Shown here piece by piece: positions 57,661-64,000 of a DNA stretch of 64,000 nucleotides; position 1 is the first letter of the stretch, and every line of letters begins with the position of its first letter. The stretch is from Datura wrightii (Eukaryota > Streptophyta > Magnoliopsida > Solanales > Solanaceae): the NCBI GenBank assembly GCA_035772735.1, contig JASDFA010000008.1:3826501-3890500 (forward strand), in the 5' to 3' direction. Below the pieces are notes generated by a model, which saw nothing but the letters and a program-made list of their open reading frames with translations, was not told where the DNA came from and ran no database searches. The position numbers were made by a program, and so were the translations under genes.

Positions 57661-58652
57661 TTATGCACAATCTTGGTGCTTATGACCCAACTTGCCGCAC
57701 CAGAAACAAGCATCTGAGCCGGCCTTGCATTCTACTAAATGTTGCTTCCCAAAGCTCATACACAATGGGTACGTAATCCCCCTTACCCTGGGTTTATACG
57801 AAACACTGGCTGTCGAAGGTGTTGGGGTCGATGATTTCTGCTGGTAGCATGAGCGGTGTCCACCACTCGACCTCTGCTGGGAGAACTCCAAATCTCCGGT
57901 TCTATCCCTCTTGGCCTCTCTCTCTCTTTTTCCATTTGTTGAGCGAATATCATCAAATGTGGAAAGTCTATGTCCTTGTGAAACATGGCGGTCCTACACT
58001 CTTTAACCAAGGATTCTGACACTTTGCTCACGAACCTGCTCACTCAGGCCCTCTGATCAGCTACCAGCTCTGGTGCATACTTAGAAAACCGGGTAAACTC
58101 TAATGTGTACACCTGGACAGTCATGTCATTTTATCTCAAGTTGATGAACTCTGCTGCATTTGCCTCCCTCAACTCTCTAGGGAAAAACCAGTCCAGGAAC
58201 GCAGTCATAAACTCATCCCAACTTACGAGGCTGCTCCAACTCCCCAACTGTCTCTCCACTAGCAAAACCATATATAAGTGACTCCTTTCAGCTGGTAGGA
58301 GGCTATTTCGGCACTCTCAGTTCTCGTCTCCACTATGATTTGGGTGATCTTTTGGATCTCTTCCAAGAACTCATACAAGTCCTCATCCACCTTTAACCCT
58401 AAGAATTCAGGTGGGTTCACTCGGAGAAAGTCCCTTACTCTCGCTGCCGCTATGTTCCCGTTTTGGGGAACACGAGCCATCGCTTGCTGGTTAATCTAGG
58501 CAGTCATGGCCTGCAGCAATATATGAAAGGCTGCCTAGAACTCAGCATGAGTAACATGATCGTCCAACGGGTTCGTCGTGGCTGGTGGTGGCTGGTGGTG
58601 GCTGCTAGCGACCATTACCATTTGTTCTTCCATTCGCTCTTCTTGGAGGCAT
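57661..58652 (-). pseudogene. D chromovirus gag, broken; pol missing
   Basis: ATG at 58652-58650 opens MPPRRANGRTNG, the style of chromovirus gag starts. An early stop and frame changes follow. The piece 58480-58259 shows the capsid start (RVRDFLRVNPPEFLG, EFLEEIQKI). The piece 58043-57783 carries FVSKVSESLVKECRTAM. The frame 57891-57661 ends with the CCHC knuckle CFWCGKLGHKHQDC. A stop follows within two codons of the knuckle and no protease active site is seen, so everything from protease to integrase is absent. Similar domain order is found in C, but the sequences are clearly diverged. Confidence 0.82.
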
Positions 58653-58734
58653 TATCTGCGAGCGCGTAAAGCACGAGTCAGGGAAGGAACTGTTAGAGTT
58701 TCATACTCTACATATGATAAGAATCATGAAGAAA

Positions 58735-60422
58735 AGGGAAATATTCCCAGCTATGGAGAGTCCCTGACTATACAAGAACATGAGAAATACTGATCTGACA
58801 TTATTCATCTAGTCTGAGCTACAACAGCTAATCAGAAACATGAGCATTTATTGATTTCTCATATGACATTCATTTAGAATAGATTAAGGCTACTTTCCAC
58901 TATCAACAAGCCCAAAAGTATGAAGGACCATTCTCATGTTTTATCATCATAATTCATATTGTCATGGTACCAAATCGTCATTTAATACACATATTTTACA
59001 CTCACAAACATCTATAGATTTAGATCACACTTTACACACCTCCACAACATTCAAATTTTGATTTCATAACATATGACGTAAAACATAGAGTCATGTAGGA
59101 TCCATAGTCCAATTCATTCTATAAAATGTATACATTGATTCATATATTCTAGATTTACGGAAAGCCCATATAATTAACTCATACCTTAAACATGTACAAC
59201 GAGATCATGGTAGAAGCATATATTTATTTGATGGAACCATTTTCAAAATTTACTCCAATATCTGAAGAAGATTCAATAATTATGTTGTTATCATAAGTTC
59301 ACCTCATACCCAAAACAAAACATAATGAAAACATATACATTCTTCCCATTGATCAAGCCCATAAGTTCTAATCTCATCTCAATATATCTATCAAAACATA
59401 CATTTTAGTTTTTAAGGAAATTCTTTCGATCTTCACATATTTTAAGCATGGATACAAGTTCTTGGTATAATCAAGTGAACAATAACGAAATCCCAATCAA
59501 AGTTTTAAGCTATCTTATGGAGGAAATTCTATAATCATGCATTTTCACCATTAAGTACATAATTCAAGATATTAAAAATAATCCCATAAGCGTAAATGAC
59601 TTTTAACCCTATGGGTTTTTGAATTCATAGAAGACGTAGAAGAAATCCTCCATAAATCGAAATCCTAGATCATATTTTTCTAGAACAACAGATTCAGGTT
59701 TTGAATAAAAAGTTTGGGGCACAAGGATGGAAGGATATCCTTGTTGAAAGACTCACATACCTGATTAAGAGAAATCCCACTTGAACTTGCACTTTGAAGC
59801 CTTGAGGAAACCTTTAATGAATCCTTGAGTCTTGAGAGAGAGGAGCAAGAAGAGTTTGAGAGTGATTTTTAGAATGAGGCTTTAGGCCAGTTACTCCCTT
59901 AAAAACATCCCATACCATACTCAAAATGACATACTCTGGGAGTTAGAAGCATAGGATTTTATGAAAACACCCAAGGAAAAATGTATCCACCCTGCCAGTT
60001 CCCACGAGTCACTCCACGAGTCATGGGGCAGGCAACAACTCGTGGGGCCAAGTCGTGGAGTACAGTGGTTGAATTTCCTTTTTCTGATCTTCTCTCCCAG
60101 CGGGTCACTTGACGAGTCATCGGGTGCACGACGACTCGTCCCTTCTTCCGTGGTCTCCACTGCCTCGGGACCTCACCATTAATCTCCAACATTCACTCAA
60201 CGACCGACTTAATGAGTCTTTATCTACCTAATGACTCGTTGAGTCGTTCGTGGTTGCTGAACCATGCTGCACCTCTTGAATTCTCTTTAAGGGTCTGACC
60301 ACAACTTGTTGGGTCACCTAACGAGTCGTACCACGACTCATTCTGTGGAAAAATTTCCACCTTCTGTCTGAATTCTTTCTTTAATTCTGGAATCTGATCT
60401 TAGAAACTTTCGGGGTGTTACA
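58735..60422 (-). repeat. D right (5') LTR, inner end missing
   Basis: It begins in the last 40-bp unit type (ATTCCCAGCTATGGAGAGTC) and runs to GGGGTGTTACA, followed by the duplication CTTCA. The part equivalent to about 44246-45270 and the primer site are absent. The word cluster at 59995-60350 includes CGACGACTCGTCC and CGAGTCGTACCACGAC. Confidence 0.85.
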
Positions 60423-60432
60423 CTTCACCATT

Positions 60433-60450
60433 CATGGGTTTCCTCCCATG
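60433..60450 (-). other. A3 post-stop hairpin motif
   Basis: The minus strand reads CATGGGAGGAAACCCATG: a perfect 6 bp stem CATGGG/CCCATG with loop AGGAAA, 46 nt after the pol stop at 60497. Confidence 0.82.
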
Positions 60451-60496
60451 CAGCACCTGATTTAATATCGCGGCACAACGTAACTCTTGCGACTCT

Positions 60497-63400
60497 TCAA
60501 GCTTCATCAAGGTATACAACCTCTATTCCTCTTAATTCCTCCACATCTCCCAGATATAACTGTATTCTTTGCTTGTTCACTTTGAACCTTTTTCCTTCTT
60601 TATTTTCAAGCCACTGCACTATATGGGGATACATGTACCACTATATAGGGTCCCATCCATCTAGATTTCAACTTTCCCGGGTGCAACTGGAGCCTTGAGT
60701 TGAATAGTAAGACCAAATCGCCTATGCTAAACTCTCTTTTGCAATCTGCTTGTCATGGTAAATCTTCATTCTCTCTTTATAAATGGACGCACTCTCATAA
60801 GCTCTAAGTCAGAACTCATACAACTCATTGAGATGGTTAAGTCTCAGCTTGGCTGTTTCATTCTAGTTCATATTCAGCTTTTTCAGAGTCCATAGAGCTT
60901 TATACTCTAATTAGACCGATAAATGACATGATTTTCCATAAATCAATTTTGGTATGGAAATTAACCAATGGGGGTCTTATAAGTTATTCGTGTAAGCCCA
61001 CAACGCATCATTGAGCTTTCTAGACCAATCTGTCTGACTAGTATTCACTGTTTTGGCAAGAATGATTTTTATCTCCCTGGTTGAAACTTCCACTTGTCCA
61101 CTTGACTGAGGGTGGTAATGTGTTGCCACCTTATGTTTGACACCACATTTTTCCAACAGGGTTCTAAAGAGGAGGTTACAAAAGTGGGATCCACCATTAT
61201 TGATAATAGCTCTAGGAGTGCCAAACCTGGCGAAAATATGCTTCCGCAAAAATGTTGTAACAGTTTTGCCTTCATTGTTTGGTAGTGCAACAGCCTCTAC
61301 CTAGTTGGAAACATAGTTCACTACCACAATATGTATTTCATCCCATATGAGCTAACAAATGGGCCTATGAAGTCTATACCCCATACATCAAACAACTCAA
61401 CTTCTAGAATAGGGTTAATGGGAACTCATGTTTACAGGTAATATTGCTATGCCTTTGGCATTGATCACAGGACTTGGCCTAATCATATGCATCTTGGAGA
61501 ATAGAGGGCCAATAATATCCGCATTGTAAGATTTTATATGTTGTTCTAATACCACTATGATGACCTCCAACTGGAGATGAATGGCATGCCTCTAGAATGC
61601 TCAACATCTCTACTTTCGGTACACACCTATGAATGATCCCATCTGCACAAATGCGAAATAAGTATGGTTCATCCTAATAATATTTTCAGGCATCAAATAA
61701 GAACATTTTCTTCTGCTAAGGAGACAGGTCTATCGGTATCATATTGCTAACCAAGTAATTTGCAAAGTCGGCAAACCAGGAAATCAAATACTGAGATGCA
61801 GCTAGCACCTGTTCTTATGGGAAAGCATCATCAATATCAATCTCCTCTCTTGACCTAGCTTCAAACTCTATCCTGGATAGATGATCAGCTACCTGATTTT
61901 CCGTTCCTTTCCGATCTTTAACCTCAAACTCGAATTCTTGAAGCAACAACACCCACCGAATCAATCTGGGTTTAGCATTCTTTCTTAACATTAGGTACCT
62001 CAAAGCGGCGTGGTCTGTTTGGATGATCACCTTGGTTCCAATAAAGAATTCTCGAAATTTTTCGAATGCAAAAACCATAACTAATAGCTCATGTTCTATG
62101 ACCATGTAATTCTTCTGGGCAGTGTTGAGTGTTTTACTAGCATAGTAGATAGGATGAAAAATATTTGCTCTTCGTTGGCCCAAAACAACACCAAGAGTAA
62201 CCCCACTAGCGTCGCACATTACCTCAAATAGAAGAGACCAATCTGGAGCTATGATGATAGGAGCAGTGGTGAGTTTCTCTTTTAAGCACTCAAAAGCCCT
62301 CAGACATGCCTCACCAAATACGAACTTTACCTCCTTCTCAAGAAATTTGCACAATGGCTGTGCAATTTTTGAAAAGACCTTGATAAATCGTCTGTAGAAT
62401 CCTGCATGCTCCAAAAAGCTTCTGAACCCTTTCACGGAAATAGGGGAGGCAAACAAGCTATAACCTCAATTTTTGCCTTGTCCACCTAAATCCCTTTTTT
62501 CAAGATTTTGTGACCCAACACTATTCCTTCCTTGACCATAAAGTGACATTTTTCCCAATTTAGGACCACATTAGTTTCTTCACATATTTTCAATACTTTG
62601 CCCAAGTGGTTAAGGCAAGATTCAAATGAGTCACCCACAATGGAGAAGTCGTCCATAAATACTTCAATGGTGTCCTCTACTATATCCGAGAATATAGACA
62701 TCATGCAGCACTGGAATATGACCGATGCATTGCACAACCCAAATGGAATTCTTCTGAAAGCGAGCGTTCCATATGAACAAGTGAGGGTCGTCTTTTCTTG
62801 GTCTTCTGGAGAAATGGTAATATGATTATATCCTGAGTAGCCGTCAAGAAAATAGTACCAACCTCTACCTGCTAGTCTGTCAAGCATCTAATCCAAGAAT
62901 GGCATTGGAAAATGGTCCTTTTGGGTCCAGTGGTTGAGTTTCCTATAATCAATGCATACATGCCACCCTGTGACTGGTCGCGTTGGTATCAGCTAATTCT
63001 TCTCATTAGGTACCACTGTGATCCTGCCTTTCTTTCGTACACATTGTACCGGACTCACCACTTTCTATCTGCGATGGGGTAGATTACACCAGCATCCAGC
63101 CACTTGATGATCTCCTTTTTTACTACTTCTTGCATTGGGGGGTTCAGGTGTCGCTGATGTTCTATACTTAGTATGCAATTTGGCTCGACTTGGATCGTGT
63201 GAGTACATATGCCTGGAGGGATTCTAATGATTTTAGCTATGGTCTAGCCAATTGCTTTTTTTTTTACCTTTTTAGTATTTTGGCCAAAGCTCCCACTTGC
63301 TCGTCCAACAGATCTGCTGTGATTATTATTAGTAGAGTATTATCTTCACTGAGAAATGCATACTTGAGATGGGGAGGTAGTGCCTTCAGTTCAAGGACTG

Positions 63401-63644
63401 GTGGTACCTCCACAGATGGCTTAGCCAGCAGTGTTGAATGATTCTTTAGATCCAGGTCTAACTTCTTTAGGCTGAAGTTATATGACCCCATTCCATTTAT
63501 GGAATTCATCGTCTCCGTGTATTCCGGTACTCTGTATCCCTCATAATTCATCAAGATAGTTGTTAATGTGTCAATAGTCATCATCTCCTCCATAGGCATT
63601 GGCAGCTTCTCATATTCCATCTGGGTGTTTGAAAAAGGGATCAT
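60497..63644 (-). pseudogene. A3 pol (RT, RNase H, integrase), broken; gag and protease absent
   Basis: The first ATG of the pol-type frame is at 63644 (MIPFSNTQMEYEKLPMP), followed by LKYAFLSEDNTLLIIITADL, the linker before RT. RT motifs lie in 62887-62486: FLDGYSGYNHI, FRRIPFGLCNA and catalytic VFMDDFSI. RNase H lies in 62456-61815: CDASGVTLG, IEHELLVM and QTDHAALRY. The integrase core lies in 61249-60977: FARFGTPRAI, GGSHFCN and SSGQVEVSTREIK. These pieces are in different frames, so several indels separate them. The frame ends VYLDEA and TGA, like A1. As in A1, the leader joins pol without gag or protease. Confidence 0.9.
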
Positions 63645-63752
63645 TCCCTTGATGTGTCCTGACAGAATCACAAAAGAAAAACAAAGAAAACATAAACAGG
63701 GAAATAACAACCAAAAGTCAAATACAAGCAATTAATCTAGTCTTAGCCATAT

Positions 63753-63770
63753 TCCCCGGCAACAACACCA
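63753..63770 (-). other. A3 primer-binding site (tRNA-Asp type, diverged)
   Basis: The minus strand reads TGGTGTTGTTGCCGGGGA, 5 nt inside the 5' LTR. It differs from the B2 site only by C-to-T changes. Confidence 0.88.
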
Positions 63771-63775
63771 CTTTT

Positions 63776-64000
63776 TGACAACGCTTAAACTCACACCTCC
63801 TGCTGAAGTATGAAGCAGACGTTCAACAAAGAACCCCAACAAAGAGGTTGGGGTCGAATCCACAAGAAATATGGAAGATCTAGACTAATACTGGTAAGTG
63901 AACTTGTTGGTTAGTTACTTCAATTTGGGAGTTTTAAGAAAATAATAATTAAAACAACAATTGAAATTAGGATTTAAATCAAGAATTAAGAATAACTAGA
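63776..64000 (-). repeat. A3 5' LTR, continues beyond the window
   Basis: TGACAACGCTTAAACTCACAC aligns with the A3 3' LTR from 40995 on. Only 225 bp are visible. Confidence 0.88.

Larger units (their letters stand above)
44246..60422 (-). mobile_element. D: chromovirus derivative with gag only, host of B2
   Basis: It has a minus-strand layout: left LTR (44246-45574 and 55137-56536), purine tract, a 1.1 kb spacer, a gag remnant (57661-58652) and a right LTR shortened at its inner end (58735-60422). There is a perfect CTTCA duplication at 44241-44245 and 60423-60427. No protease, RT or integrase motif is visible between gag and the purine tract. The primer site and the inner part of the right LTR are also gone. 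Confidence 0.85.
40995..64000 (-). mobile_element. A3: gag-less Athila-type retrotransposon, host of D
   Basis: A minus-strand copy of family A. From left to right: 3' LTR (40995-42691), purine tract, spacer to 44245, D, hairpin (60433-60450), pol (60497-63644), primer site and 5' LTR from 63776 off the window. The two halves belong to one element: the D insertion is flanked by CTTCA on both sides, and the sequences on either side correspond to neighbouring parts of A1 (about 38050). Like A1 it has no gag or protease. Confidence 0.87.

Overview
This window is flowering-plant nuclear DNA made almost entirely of nested LTR retrotransposons. I found no host gene, tRNA, rRNA or CRISPR. The Athila-type polyprotein pieces (Ty3/gypsy), the Tekay/Del-type chromovirus with a chromodomain-like integrase tail, the tRNA-Asp-type and initiator-Met-type primer sites and the AT-rich background point to a eudicot. 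The protein wording looks asterid, perhaps Solanaceae, but that is memory-based and low confidence. All coding regions but one are broken by stops or frameshifts.

Labels used here: A1, A2 and A3 are copies of one Athila-type family; B1 and B2 are copies of a second Athila-type family that lacks reverse transcriptase and integrase; E is a third, short Athila-like element; C and D are chromoviruses; G, H and F are older LTR remnants.

Layout. 1-3623: A2 (minus), 5' part only (gag remains plus 5' LTR), running off the left edge. 3624-4567: unassigned AT-rich DNA. 4568-11065: E (minus), complete with two LTRs and a GAGAT target duplication. 11071-11861: LTR-like remnant F. 11862-13083: chromovirus-like LTR G, cut by the LTR of H (13084-14392, minus) and its 3' internal end. 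14621-40994: A1 (plus), whose 5' LTR was hit by B1 (15952-34526, target duplication AATAC), which in turn holds chromovirus C (17191-26356, minus). The 3' LTR of A1 is cut at 40994 by A3 (minus, 40995 to beyond the right edge). A3 carries chromovirus D (44246-60422, target duplication CTTCA), and the left LTR of D carries B2 (45575-55131, target duplication CTCCA). The deepest chain is therefore B2 in D in A3 in A1 in H in G.

How the parts relate. A1 and A3 have pol but no gag-protease; B1 and B2 have gag-protease but no pol, plus a separate large ORF (ORF2) in the place where Athila elements carry an env-like gene. Families A, B and E share a structured motif 38-46 nt after the stop codon of the main reading frame, whose stem differs between families by compensating changes. 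They also share short blocks in the 3' non-coding spacer. In B, ORF2 is preceded by a GC-rich motif cluster like the one in the B promoter and by a candidate leader intron. Several LTR families carry their own cluster of short near-palindromic words just upstream of the TATA box, and the words in B also occur in the unrelated chromovirus C.
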